Below, in pieces: positions 1-11,231 of a stretch of 64,000 bases of DNA (position 1 is the stretch's first letter; every line of letters starts with the position of its first letter). Under the pieces are notes generated by a model. The model worked only from the letters and a program-made list of their open reading frames with translations, did not search any database and had not been told where the DNA came from. Position numbers and translations under genes: made by a program. This stretch comes from Lycium barbarum (taxonomy: Eukaryota; Streptophyta; Magnoliopsida; Solanales; Solanaceae). The stretch covers positions 19,267,885 through 19,331,884 of the forward strand of contig NC_083337.1 in NCBI RefSeq assembly GCF_019175385.1. Direction: 5' to 3'.

Positions 1-356
1 CGTTCCGGATCTTTGCCTATCGGTAACGAGACTCCGGATCTTTGAAGATTCTTCTTTACTTATGTCTTATTTTCCATTCTGAGACATATTCAGACTTGAT
101 GTATTATTGATATTCCAAACTTGTATATTTCTACTTAGATGCTCTTGTATGGATTAGACTAGACTCTGGGGTGTATTTCCTTATTTCTGCACTGTTTCTA
201 TATTATTATTGTCAGACTTACGTGATCTATTCTCTTCCGCTTATTGAATTATTTATTTATGTTTTTACTATCGTTGGGTTGAGGGTTCGCTTACCGAGGT
301 GGGAAAGGTAAGTGCCCGCACGACTTACCTAAATTGGGTAGCGACAACTTGTTACA
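1..356 (+). mobile_element. 3' end of a Ty3/gypsy-type LTR (partial)
   Basis: The stretch from about 285 (gttgagggttcgcttaccgag) to 355 (ttgggtagcgacaa) resembles the conserved 3' end of gypsy LTRs common in Solanaceae, which finish with a 'cacgac...ttgggt.gtgaca' block. The element's interior would lie to the left of the window, so no TSD or second LTR can be checked. The call rests only on recognition of this terminal block. Confidence 0.4.
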
Positions 357-2640
357 TCCGTATTTTAAAAAAATAATTGACTTAAAAAAAACTTGTTAAT
401 TGTTACTTAATCATATCTAATACTTTCCTAAATTGAGATAATTAAATATTCCAATCAAAGTCAACCATTATCATAATGTTAACTACTCGTTACATCCACT
501 ATTTTTGTTTAAATTGAATGAATTAGACATGAATTTACTAATTGTCACTCAATTCTATTTAATAATCAACTAACTGAGATAATTCATATTTCAATTAAAG
601 TAACCGATAGTATTGACTACTTGTTACATCTACTTTTTTTTTAACTGATTGAATTAAATCAAAAGTTGATCATTGTTACTCAATCTTATACTTAGCTAAA
701 TTGAAGCAATTCAATGTTTCAATTAAAGTCAATCATGGTGTTGACTACTTGTTACATCCACTATTTTATTAATTGAATTAGATCTAAACTTACTAATTGC
801 TACTCAATTCTATCTAATACTTAGTTAAATTGAAATAATTTTTATGTTTTAATTAAAGTTAATCATAGTGTAGACTACTTGTTACATTCATTATTTTTGT
901 TTAGATTGATTAAATTAGATCAAAAAATGCCAATTGTTACTCAATTTTATTTAATACTTGCCTAATTGAGATAATTCAATTTTTCAATTAAAATCAACCA
1001 TATATTGACTACTTGTTGCGTCTACTTTTTTATTAAAAAACATTGATTGAATTAAATCAAGAGTTGCTAATTGTTACTCAATCCTATATAATGCTTAGCT
1101 AAATCGAAGCAATTTAATATTTCAATTAAAATCAACCATAGTGTTGACTACTTGTTACATCTACATTTTTTATTTAAATTGATTGAATTAGATCTAAACT
1201 TGATCATTGTTACTCACTATTTTATACTTATCTAATTGAGATAATTCAATGTTCCAATTAAAGTCAACTATAGTACTAACTATTTGTTACATTTACCTTT
1301 TTTTAAATGATTGAATTAAATCAGAAGTTGCAAATTGTTATTCAATCCTATAAAATACTTAGCTAAATTGAAGGAATTCGATGTTTCAATGAAAGTAGAC
1401 CATAGTGTTGACTACTTGTTACATCCTTTATTTTTGTTTAAATTAATTGAATTAGATCTAAACTTGCTAATTGCTACTCAATTCTATTTAATACTTAACT
1501 AATTGAGATAATTCTATGTTTCAATTAAAGTCAATCATAGCATTGACTGCTTGCTACATCTACTTTTTAAAAAAAATGATTGAATTAAATCAAAATTTGC
1601 TAATTGTTATTCAATCCTATATAATACTTAGCTAAATTGAAGCAATTCAATATTTCAATTAAAGTTAATCGTAATATTGACTACTTGTTACATCCACTGT
1701 TTTATTGATTGAATTAGATATAAACTTACTAATTGCTACTCAATTCTATCTAATACTTATCTAAATTGAGATAATTCATTGTTTCAATTAAAGTCAACCG
1801 TAGTGTTGATTACTTGTTACATCCACACTTTTAAAAAAAAAAATTGATTGAATTAGATCTAAAGTTGCTCATTGTTACTTTTTTCTATTTAATACTTAAC
1901 TAATCGAGATAATTCAATGTTTCAGTTAAAGTCAACCATAATACTGACTACTAATTACATATACTTTTTTCTTTTAAAATTGATAGAATTAAATCAAAAG
2001 TTGCTAATTGTTACTCAATCTTATATAATACTTAGGTGAATTGAAGCAATTCAATGTTTCAATCAAAGTCAATCATAGTGTTGAGTACTTAATACATTCA
2101 CTGTTTTATTGATTAAATTAGATCTAAATTTACAAATTGCTACGTAATTCTATCTAATACTTAGCTAAGTTGAGATAATTCAATGTTTCAATTAAAGTCA
2201 ACCATAGTGTTGACAAACTCTTACATCCACTTTATTTTTTTGAAAAATTGATGAAATTGAATCAATAGTTGTAAACTTGTTTTACGTAATCTTATATAAT
2301 ACTTAGCTAAATTGAATCAATCCTATATTTCAATTAAAGTCAACCATAGTGTTGAACGCTTGTTACATCCACCATTTTTTTTTAAAAAAATGCTATTGAA
2401 TTAAATCAAAATTTGCTAATTATTACTCAATTATATCTAATCTTAGCTAAATTGTGATAAATTAATGTTTCAGTTAAAGTCAACTAACTGTAGCAGCAAT
2501 GGTTACGCCCTCAGGCCTCCGTGTAGAGAGAGAAGAGAACGTTAGGTTTTAGATAAGATTATGTTCTAGTTGATTCATTTTTTCGTCTCAACCATAGTGT
2601 TGACTACTTGTTACATAGATTTTTTTAAATTGATGAAATT
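347..2640 (+). repeat. Tandem array of ~134-bp AT-rich units (17 copies, two subtypes)
   Basis: The landmark 'acttgttacatcc' recurs at about 347, 484, 618, 747, 877, 1011, 1150, 1282, 1414, 1549, 1683, 1812, 1950, 2087, 2218, 2358 and 2606, giving spacings of 129-140 bp apart from the last. Each unit ends with 'tcaattaaagtcaaccatagtgttgact'. Two subtypes are visible: A has 'gaattagatctaaact...gagataatt', B has 'gaattaaatcaaaagt...gaagcaatt'. Their order is roughly AABAABABABAABABA. A 90-bp unrelated stretch (about 2490-2585) interrupts the last unit. No coding potential is seen. Confidence 0.85.
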
Positions 2641-3288
2641 AAATAAAAAAAATTAGCAATGTTTTTTACAAAATCCTAATCTAATCTTAGGTAATTTGCA
2701 CAAATTCAATTTTGAATCGACCCATAAAATAAAACAGGAAAACACATCAATTTCCAAAACAAAAATTTTTAATCAGAATAAAAACAAAATCTATACCCTT
2801 CTGTTATATTGAAAACCATCAGTCTTATTAGCTAGTACAAAGTTAGTGAGAACCATCTGATCACCACAACGATTATTATAAGAAGGAAGAAAAAATTCCT
2901 TAGCCATTGGATTGAGCTTGAATTTTTTCAACATTTCAACAATATGTTGCATATGATAATTACCTGATTTATCCAATAAAAATATTTTTGGAATCGTATT
3001 TAAAAAAAAAAAAAAAAAAGGCATGCAAATATGTACTTGGAATAGGTGTATTGCACATTTTTTTTTCTTGTTGAATGTTATTGGGAAGAAAAGAGTAATT
3101 ATGGTCTTGAAGAAAGAGAGTAAAATTTGAATTATTTTGACTTTTTCCTCTAAATTTTCAGGAAGGGTATCAATGGAATAGAAAAAAGAGGAATTTACTG
3201 GTACACCCTCAAAGGCTATGTGAAATTACATTAATACCCCTAAAAAGATGGAGTTGTGCCAAGTTGTGTCATTTGTGCTTTTAACACT
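2641..3288. other. AT-rich spacer between direct and inverted arrays, no gene seen
   Basis: This separates the direct array from its inverted copies. It contains a poly-A run (about 3002-3019) and a short minus-strand open frame at 2791-3024 that resembles no protein I know. Nothing else recognisable. Confidence 0.5.
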
Positions 3289-3625
3289 GAATTGTCTCAA
3301 TTTAGCTATGTAATTAGATAGAATTGGGTAGCAATTAGTAAGTTTAAATTTAATTCAATCAATTTAAATGAAAATAGTGAATTACAGGTAGTCAACTCGA
3401 TGGTTGACTTTAATGAGACATTGAATTGTCTCAATTTAGAAAAATAATTACAAATTAGATAGAATTGAGAAGCAACTAGTAAGTGTAGATCTAATTCAAT
3501 CAATATAAATGAAAATAGTGAATTTAACATGAATTGCTTCAATTACTTAAGTATTAAATAGCATTGAGTAGCAGTTAACAAGTTTAGATCTAATTCAATC
3601 AGTTTAGCTAAGTATTAGTTAAGAT
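3289..3625 (-). repeat. Inverted copies of the ~134-bp repeat
   Basis: About 2.5 units of the array at 347-2640 appear here in reverse complement. 'ttgtctcaattta' (3292, 3426) is the complement of the A-subtype end, 'gaattgcttcaatta' (3530) of the B-subtype end, and 'agatctaattcaatca' (3486, 3585) of the unit middle. With the direct array this makes a large interrupted inverted repeat. Confidence 0.75.
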
Positions 3626-3782
3626 TTAGTAAAAGGTCCGCTAAGTGTTGATTCAATTTGATCATATTATTATATAAATATGTGAATGTAACTATGGTAA
3701 CAATATTTTGCTTTGAATTTCCTATTGAATATTGAAAAGTCATTTCTTTTACCATTTTGCTCCATTCAAAAGATAATACTTA

Positions 3783-3905
3783 GATAAATTGAAGGAAATA
3801 GATTTAGACTTGCCAATTCAACATGTTTTGATTCCATTAAATTCATTTTGTCTAAAATAGTGGATTTAACAAGTAGTCAACACTATGGTTGACTTTGATT
3901 GAAAT
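3783..3905. repeat. Degenerate mixed fragment of the ~134-bp repeat
   Basis: It contains 'taaattgaagga', 'atttagacttgccaatt' and then the inverted 'aacaagtagtcaacactatggttgactttgattgaaa'. Parts of the same unit are therefore present in both orientations within 120 bp, suggesting rearrangement at the array edge. Confidence 0.55.
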
Positions 3906-4288
3906 GAACCAATATTTTGCATTGAATTTCCTATTAAACATTGAAAAGTCATTTATTTTACAATTTTTTTGGATATATCCAAAGAATTACGTTGTAAAAA
4001 CATCAATGGAATGGGGCTTTGTGCATTGTTTATCACATATTTATATGGTATAAATTGGAGTGTTATATTTTAGTGGACAAATTTAATTTTGTGGGCTGTT
4101 TGTTGTGAACATAAAGACGGACAAATTTTATTTTGTGGGCTTTTTGTTGTGAACATAAAGGTGCACGGCCATTGAGCTGCTCAAAGAAGTTGGGCTCAAA
4201 CAACCACAACCCACATTTTCAGCAGAAGAGGAGAAATGCAGCCCAATATCAAAGTGAAAGAAAAAATGAAAAAAAAAAACTTTTCACT
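3906..4288. other. AT-rich stretch with a ~47-bp tandem duplication, no gene
   Basis: A 47-bp unit ('ggacaaatttaattttgtgggctgtttgttgtgaacataaag') is tandemly duplicated at about 4075-4162. The 3905-3975 segment is also an inverted relative of the 'gtaaaataaatgacttttcaatatttaatag' piece found in the repeats at 4430 and 5055. A 70-codon frame at 4133-4345 shows no recognisable feature. Confidence 0.5.
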
Positions 4289-4726
4289 ATATGTGCACAC
4301 CTAGACTCGAATGTGGGACCTAAGGGTTCTAAACGCGGACTTTGACCAATTTCGCTGCTATAGCATTCATCATTTCTTGGAACGGATATTTATTTACCTG
4401 CCTTTTTTGATAGAGCAAAATGGTAAAATAAATGACTTTTCAATATTTAATAGCAAATTCAATGCAAAATATAGGTTTGTTGCACTCTCATAATCAAATT
4501 GGAATGTAAATAATGGTATTCATGCTTTGTGTGGGTTTTTTACGTTACGAACTAGTGTACACGACGATCGTTAGCGATTCTCGTCGTTGTTTTACATTAC
4601 CGATAGGTAATTGTGAGTTCATTTATAATAAGGTTATATAACTCGCTATAGTTCATAGTTGCTTCAACACCAAAAGTGACTGACTCATTATGTTAAGACA
4701 TAATGAGTTGACACTGCATTCATAGT
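4289..4726. repeat. Direct repeat copy 1 (SINE-like 5' part)
   Basis: It shares with 4929-5251 the blocks 'gcacctagactcgaa...ggacctaagggttctaaa.gcggac.ttgaccaatttcgctgc', 'agagcaaaatggtaaaataaatgacttttcaatatttaata' and 'gttgcttcaacac...gacactgcattca'. Read on the minus strand the first block contains a box-B-like 'gagttcgagtctaggt' (in copy 2), so a tRNA-derived SINE may form part of the unit. Confidence 0.55.
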
Positions 4727-4928
4727 ATTAGATATGTTGACGTGTTGTCTTCAAATAAATGAGTATGTGATATGACATTTCATTCAAAGGCTTAGTGTTT
4801 TCTCAATCAAATAGCAATACTAAGTGATTTTTGGTGTTCAAATGGATTAAAGTACATTGGTACTTGATTTGTTAGAGTTTGGTGATCATATAAGTGAAAA
4901 AATGAAAAAAAAAACAGGTCTTAGACTA

Positions 4929-5251
4929 AATGTGCGCACCTAGACTCGAACTCGGAACCTAAGGGTTCTAAATGCGGACCTTGACCAATTTTGCTGCAAT
5001 AGCATTCGACATTTCTTGAAACGGAAATTTACTTATTAGCATTTAGTAGAGCAAAATGGTAAAATAAATGACTTTTCAATATTTAATAGGAAATTCAATG
5101 CAAAATATTGGTTTGTTGCATTTCATAAACAAATTGACATCATTTCATAATAAGGTCATAACTAATTTTAGTTCATAGTTACTTCAACACTAATAGTTAC
5201 TTGATTCGTTATGTTATTAATAAATAATGATTTGACACTGCATTCACAAGA
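4929..5251. repeat. Direct repeat copy 2
   Basis: Second copy of the unit at 4289-4726, lacking an internal stretch. The order of shared blocks is preserved. The short palindrome around 4684-4712 (ctcattatgttaagacataatgag) is degraded here to 'cgttatgttattaataaataatg'. Confidence 0.55.
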
Positions 5252-5394
5252 AATAGCAATATTGAGTTCAACAAAAAATAATACAAAATTAAACTACATG
5301 AATAAAAATAAAATAAAATTAAACAACAGAAATTAATCATTCACTCAAATTATTTCACTCTTCAATATATAACGTCCGAGGTGAACCAAATACC

Positions 5395-5890
5395 GTATAT
5401 ATACCATAACAAAAATAAAAAGAAGAAAAAAAAATTAGAAAAAGAAGAAAAAATATACTCTAGGCCAACGTATGTATATATCCAATATATAACAAATTTA
5501 CAAGAAAAATAAAAACACTTTTAGATACCAAAACAAAAAGAAAAAGAAGAAAAAAAATACACTCTAGGCCAAATACTATATGTATATAGCCAATATATAA
5601 CACATTATTACAAGAAAAATAAAAACACTTTCAGATACTAAAACAAAAAGAAAAAGAAGAAAACAATACACTCTAGGCTAAATACCGTATGTAGCCAATA
5701 TATAACACTTTATTTACAAGAAAAAAAACTTTCAGATACCAAAACAAAAAGAAAAAGAAGAAAAAAGGAAATACACCCTAGGCCCACCGTATGCATTCAC
5801 AATAAGTTTCAGATACCAAAACAAAAACAAAAAGAAGAAAAAAGGAAATACACCCTAGGCCTACCGTATGTATACACAATACAACTGATG
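5395..5890. repeat. Tandem repeat of shrinking ~60-120-bp units
   Basis: Five head-to-tail units are anchored by 'agataccaaaacaaaaagaaaaagaagaaaa...tacactctaggcc...ccgtatgta'. The anchors lie at about 5400, 5525, 5640, 5740 and 5818, so successive units lose 3' sequence. No coding content. Confidence 0.7.
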
Positions 5891-5975
5891 TAAAAATAAT
5901 AATAAAAATACAGCCACATTAAAAAAATAGAAAATATACATTGGGAACATAAACCATGATTAACATAGATGAGAG

Positions 5976-6173
5976 CAGGGGAGGATCTACGTCTAAGTGA
6001 GGGTGTTCACCCGAACACCCTCGGTAAAAAATTACAGTGTATATATAGGGTATATTTTCTGTATTTATGTGCATATATTAACTTTTGAACACCCTCAGCA
6101 AAAAATTACAGTGTATATTTAGCTCTTTTTTTCTTTTCGAACACCCTGAATGAAAATCCTGGATCCGCTACTG
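5976..6173. mobile_element. hAT-type MITE, 198 bp, 8-bp TSD
   Basis: Termini are 'caggggaggatc' and 'ggatccgctactg', an imperfect TIR of the common Solanaceae 'CAGTGGCGGATCC' type. The 8-bp flanks GATGAGAG (5968-5975) and GATGAGAG (6174-6181) match perfectly, the hAT hallmark. The interior has a duplicated 'gaacaccctc.g.aaaaaattacagtgtatat' motif. Confidence 0.8.
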
Positions 6174-6181
6174 GATGAGAG

Positions 6182-7053
6182 AGAGTCTCATATTATCAGG
6201 AAGGGCAGTGATGTAAAAGCACATGACAATAAAATAATAAAAAGGAAAGATTCCCTAAGAAATGACTAATCTACCCCCATTTTTGACAGTTTTTTGTCAC
6301 AAGTGGTTTTGCCAAATAAATTTTTCCTTGCTTCTTTTATTTAGATGCCAATGTCCCATGTTAGAGGATTAGGGGGGTGGGGGGTGGGGGTGGGGGTGGG
6401 GGATCCAAGTAGGTTTCCACTCCCCTATGATGCATTTGGTCATTAGTCGGGAGTCAGTCCCCACCCCCTCCGAGTTCGGAATCAAAATGACCCAAAAAAA
6501 ACACTGTGAACCAAAATATCCTAACAAAAAAAATTATTACCAAAGTATCTTTAACGCAGTAAAATACTACGTTATTGTGGGTGTCCTTTTTAAAAAAAAA
6601 TCACACTTTTTCTGTACTTTGGCCATTGATTAATCATGCTCTGAGGTTCCGGAACTTCAATATTTTATATAGAACTCTACTTATTTTTGTGTGATTAATA
6701 AGGTAGGCTCAATACATCAAGAAAAAGCAAAACTTCGGGTCATCGTTTTAGTGGTTGAAAAGTGCTCGAAATCCATTTTATTTAAAGACTTATTGTCACT
6801 AGCTTAAAACTTTTTATTTTTAGTGTGTTATTTTTTAATGCGTAACTTTATTTCGAATATGTTACGATCTTTTTAAAATAAGATTTATTATTAAGAAATA
6901 GATACACAAAAAATATATTTAATATTTACTAAAACATGCACCATGCACCCAACCGAGGCATGGTTGAAAAGTGCTCGATTATTAGTGATGTTTTGTGTGT
7001 CATACCAGTGATGTGATGTAGTCTCATAATGCGGCCAACATATTTGTTAGAAG
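6182..7053. other. No gene seen; contains a G-tract
   Basis: The only notable item is the G-rich run at 6372-6402, listed separately. A 68-codon frame at 6427-6633 has no recognisable motif. Confidence 0.5.
6372..6402 (+). repeat. G-quadruplex-forming tract
   Basis: Five runs of five or six G separated by single T residues. This satisfies the simplest G-quadruplex rule (four runs of at least three G with short loops), with single-base loops that favour a stable parallel fold. Confidence 0.75.
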
Positions 7054-7693
7054 TCATAGAGGAACTGCGAATATTAATATTGATAAGCTGCCAGAGGAGG
7101 TCTCATAAGCTCTCAAGGTATCCATAATTTTTTTCATAACTTTCTTGCCATGGTTGCCACCATTACAAACTGGGGTAGTGCCATTAACAAAGGTCAGATG
7201 GTTGATTTTGGAACCATTAGTATTCATGTAGTGGCCTTTATAATTAGCAGCATCATGTAGCTTGTTTAACATCTGAGACGGGAGTTCAGAGAATGAATAA
7301 AGAGTTATCAAGGCTGGTAACACTCAAAAGCAAAGTTAAAGGATTTTGACTTTTGAATGTTTCAAATACTGATATATTAAACACAAAGGGCACCGTAATA
7401 ATTCTTCTTTGCTACATCATTCTATAAGTTTTACCTTAACATTTTTCTCAAAAATTGGAAAGAAAATATTAGAAAATAGACATGCAAAATCAAGCTTTTT
7501 CTATGCGCTTATAGGTGATATTTTGCATAATCAGCAACTGATGTAACCTATCAGTAGTAAACGGGTGAAAGAATGTATTCCATTGCCAATGAACCATAAT
7601 ATCATCTTTAACATATTCCAAACTCAAGAAAATAATTATTTCTCTAAAGAGTAATTGCCGATCGAGTTTGAAAACATTAAACGTGTTTAACAC
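7054..7693 (-). pseudogene. Unrecognised open frames, possible gene remnant
   Basis: Two minus-strand frames lie close together, 7490-7693 (67 codons) and 7054-7323 (89 codons), both with non-repetitive, protein-like composition. The second contains 'CNGGNHGKKVMKKIMDTL'. I do not recognise the family. They could be exons of a decayed gene read from right to left or chance frames. The 166 bp between them offer no clean splice pair that I can defend. Confidence 0.2.
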
Positions 7694-7699
7694 AATTTA

Positions 7700-8211
7700 T
7701 ATATAATGTCGCTAGAAGTCAAATTCAAAATTTAGTAGGCATACAAATAATCTATATGCAAGTCATCTATCTGAACTGACAAGGAGGTCGACTTTGATAT
7801 CCCACCGCTGATCTCTACGGTTGGTTGAAGGTGTCTTGGAAGATGGGTCAAAATCAGATCTGGATAAAAGATTCATCTACGCTGGCAAAAGGGTTGTCAG
7901 AAAGAGTCCAATCCCGAGGGCATTTCTTCCTGTGACCGCCTTTCCTACCAAAAAGCTAACCCAACAAAATTCGGGTTTTTTCTAGACTAAACCTTCGGGA
8001 TTTTTTTAGAAGCTACTATATATAGATAGTGCCCGATTTCTATATCCTGCCTGCGAACCGAAGCTCTTATCTCTCTAGCTCATGAATAAATCACGTTAAG
8101 CGCCTCCAAGGCCTATAAATAGATGCTTCTTGAAGTCTCTATTCAACTATTATTTTCATTCTAAAGGGAGATTTTACTCCCCATTTGTTTCTAGATTCTT
8201 ATGCATCGACT
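7700..8211. other. No gene identified; TATA-like site near 8113
   Basis: A less AT-rich stretch with a 'cctataaatagatgc' box around 8110-8124, followed by a pyrimidine-rich 100 bp that runs into the inverted-repeat element. It could be promoter-like or a piece of an old LTR. No open frame supports a gene. Confidence 0.3.
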
Positions 8212-8318
8212 CCCTCCACCAAACCATCTGGTTGGATTGGGTTCTTCTCTATTTCCCTTCTCTCCATTTTTCCCAAGTCTTACCTTAGATTAGGGTCACA
8301 TGACATGAGTTAGAGTTA

Positions 8319-8695
8319 TAGCCTGTTTGGTCAAGCTTCTAAAAACAGCTTATTTTAAAAAGTACTTCTTTTAAAAGTACTTTTCAAAAAAGTACTTTTG
8401 GTTAAAAGCAGTTTTTATTCGGTCAATTAATTTAAAAAATACTTTTGAGCAACAATTAGTGTTTGGTCAAGCTTTTAAAAAGTGCTTCAATGTGTATTGT
8501 TCTCAAAATTACTTTTCAAAAAAAGTGCTTTTGGGCAAAAACTATTTTTTTAGCTTCTGAAAAACTGTTTCTGCTACTTCCCAAAAACACTTATTTTCTC
8601 CCAAAAGCGTGGTCAAACACCTTACTTTTTTAAAATAAGCATTTAGTTAAAAAATAAGTACTTTTGGGGAAAAATATGCTTGGCCAAACAGGCTA
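8319..8695. mobile_element. Tourist/PIF-Harbinger-type MITE, 377 bp
   Basis: Terminal inverted repeats 'tagcctgtttggtcaagc' and 'gcttggccaaacaggcta' are flanked by the 3-bp duplication TTA (8316-8318 and 8696-8698). A TWA duplication is typical of PIF/Harbinger. The interior is rich in 'aaagtacttttg' sub-repeats. It interrupts the left arm of the older inverted-repeat element. Confidence 0.8.
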
Positions 8696-8911
8696 TTAAT
8701 GACTAAGATTTAATTGACTAGAACAAATCCCTAACCATGATTTACATAATTAAGAACTTATCCATAAATATATTAAAATATTCTCTCTATTCCTATTTTA
8801 CATTTCCCAACTAAAATATTAACTCAAAAAGGAATTGGAAGATGGAGTGTAAGTTATCAATTCAAAAATTAATATTGAAAAGGGGATTTTCAACCCTGCT
8901 ATGTGGATAAA

Positions 8912-10072
8912 TGAAAAGTTGGTATTTTACCAACTTATCTCTTCTTTAATATTAGATTGTTGCTATGTTTTGATTGAGAAAATAGTGTATTTAATGTCGT
9001 TTACTTCTATTTTACATGTTTATATGATTGAGAAGAGCGTCAAAAGAAACCAAGTGAAAACAAAGTCAAAAAGAGGCCAAACTAGACAGTTTTGCAAAAA
9101 CTATTTTTGCAAAACCGTCCAGTGAAAAAATGGGACAGTTTTGCAAATCTAAAAACTTGGGGCTTATTTTGTTATTTTTGGACTGAAAATAGTTGGGAAC
9201 TACAAAAGCAAGACACAGGGCAAACATTTATCATCATTGGCTACATTTACAAGCTTGGAGAGCTAGGATTTTTGCATCCACACTTGGGGATTGAAGATTT
9301 GAAGATCTTGATAAGAAATTTCTTAATCCTTTGTTCATTTCTTCAATTCCTTGCTTTGTATTGTATATCTAAGTGTGTAGAATTTTATTCCATCACTTTA
9401 ATCTTGTTCATGAAAATATTCATTTGCAAAGTTAGATGAAATCTCTTGTTATGCTTATGTATTGAATGATTTTTATTTCTAATGAAGTGGGTTAATGTTT
9501 TTCTATCAACTCTTCATCTTAATGGTTGCAAACATTATTTGTGCCTAAGTACTTTTACTTTGCTTGAGAAAGAAAGTGAAGGATAGGAAAAGAGTTAGAT
9601 AGCAAGGATTTGGGTTATTAAATCCATCTAATAACTTGAGCTAGAGATAGGATAGTTAACTTGAGGTTGAATTGATTGTGTTTAACATCACACTCTAAGG
9701 CTTGATAAAGCTTGGAGTGACATTCATTGATTTAGTTGAGAGACTTTCAATGAGATTTTAGAAATCATTATTAACATAGACCCCCCTCATAGTTGTAAAT
9801 TGGAACATTACTTGAGAGTAATTTCTCTTGTTTTCCTTTGCTTGTGAGGCCATTGATCATTTTACTTGCTTTTTAGGTTAGTTTTTTTCTTTGTTAGATT
9901 TTAAATCAAAATCCAAATATTGAAAAAGTGTTTGGCTTAGCTTAGTTGGTGATAATTTATTGCTCGCCTTTATATTATTCCCTGTGGATTCGACCCCGAT
10001 TCATAATTGGGTAAATTATATTGCGATGATCGTGTCCACTCTCTCTTTGAGGGGTGGATTTGGACATTATCA
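8912..10072 (+). mobile_element. Solo LTR of a Ty3/gypsy element, 1161 bp
   Basis: It begins TGAAAAGTTGG, ends GGACATTATCA, and is flanked by ATAAA on both sides (8907-8911, 10073-10077). The 3' part carries 'ccctgtggattcgaccccgattcataattgggtaaatta', the conserved 3' block of Solanaceae gypsy LTRs. No primer site, polypurine tract or coding region lies beside it, so it is a recombination product. The frames at 8901-9439 are LTR sequence, not genes. Confidence 0.75.
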
Positions 10073-10077
10073 ATAAA

Positions 10078-10175
10078 GAAAAACAAAACAGATATCACCA
10101 ATTGAATAATGGTGATATCCTGTAGATAAAGAAAAACGAAACAGATATTTCCTATTGAATAATGGTGATATCCGA
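10078..10175. repeat. ~50-bp tandem duplication with internal palindrome
   Basis: The unit 'ataaagaaaaacaaaacagatatcacc...gaataatggtgatatcc' occurs twice, at about 10073-10123 and 10124-10173. It includes the dyad gatatcacc/ggtgatatc. It is part of the loop of the inverted-repeat element. Confidence 0.6.
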
Positions 10176-10515
10176 TATAATTAGTAATATATTCTGTGAA
10201 TTAGTAATGGAATAATGGAATATATTCTGTGAATTTGTAACATCACAGAATTAGTATATCACCGATTGAATAATGAGTCTAATTCTGCGTAGGAAAAAAA
10301 AAGTGGGAAACGTAAAATAGGAAGAGAGAGAATATTTTAATATATTTATGGATAAGTTATTAATTATGTAAACTATGGTTAGAGACTTGCTTTAGTCAAT
10401 TAAATCCTAGCCATTAATTCTAACACATGCCATGTGTCCCTAATTTAAGGTAGAACTTAGGGAAAATGGAGAGAAGGAAATGGAGAGGAGCCCAATTCAA
10501 TTTGGTCGTGGCTGC

Positions 10516-10930
10516 TATAATTGGAGTGACCGATGAACCAATGAACCTTAATTCTCAATTCTAGTATTAAGCAAAAAGTTACACCTAGAGGTTCTGTAAT
10601 ATGGGTGCATAATATTTTCATTTTCATTTTGCTCAGGTGGCAAGGTAAATCCGCCCCTGCATAATATCTAGCAATAATAAAAACTCATCCAATGATTTAT
10701 TTTAGGCAAGTATCTTTATTATGTTTTTTGTATACTCTACGTAGGGATTTGCATAATTTGATAAATACCGAATTATCTAATCAAAATCGAAAATTTCGAT
10801 ATTGGTATATGGTATGATATTTGGTTAAGTGTTTAGAAATTCGGTGTCCCGTATGGAATTCCGTAGTTGAAAAAAGAATACCAAAGTACATACCAGCATA
10901 CATAATACACATATATTTTAGTATAAATAT
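10516..10930. other. No gene; AT-rich intergenic DNA
   Basis: Around 10755-10880 there is 'ataccgaatta...aattcggtgtcccgtat' text that resembles degenerate Solanaceae MITE interiors. No boundaries could be set. Confidence 0.4.
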
Positions 10931-10935
10931 GTACA

Positions 10936-11150
10936 TATTATAAATATTGAATGTATATCCTTTAGTATGACTTGGGAACCAAGTTGACTATTTAGTCTTG
11001 GCCAACACGTTCTAAGCTTAGCCAATATGTTGGCTTCTCACTATAAATATGAGGCCATATGTTTTGTAACAGATAACATAAGCAATACAATCTTATCTCT
11101 CTATATATATTTCTTCTATGTATTTACTTTATAGTTTTTATTTTATAACA
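10936..11150 (+). repeat. 5' LTR of the copia element
   Basis: It starts TATTATAAATATTG (a decayed TG) and ends TTTTATAACA. A TATA-like 'ctataaatatgagg' lies near 11042. The primer-binding region follows at 11150 ('cgttatcagcacgag'), a form seen next to many plant copia LTRs. Confidence 0.85.
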
Positions 11151-11231
11151 CGTTATCAGCACGAGACTTTGTTATCTCGAGCAAATACTTTAAAAGCCTC
11201 GAAGGTATTGACTTTCTTTTTCCCTTAACTA

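Larger units (their letters stand above)
8212..10515. mobile_element. Inverted-repeat element disrupted by a MITE and a solo LTR
   Basis: The left arm (about 8212-8318 plus 8696-8811) and right arm (about 10296-10515) are reverse complements over roughly 220 bp. For example 'cctaaccatgatttacataattaagaacttatccataaatatattaaaatattctctct' on the left matches 10322-10390 in reverse. The interior once spanned under 450 bp. It now contains the solo LTR at 8912-10072, and the left arm contains the MITE at 8319-8695. The outer limits are fuzzy and no TSD could be fixed, so the superfamily is open (long-TIR MULE-like or foldback). Confidence 0.6.

Noticed and set aside
347..2640. CRISPR-like array because of regular repeats
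   Set aside because: The whole 134-bp unit is repeated without unique spacers, and the context is a plant nuclear genome.
9092..9439. 115-codon plus-strand frame at 9092-9439
   Set aside because: Entirely inside the solo LTR (8912-10072), with no recognisable domain.
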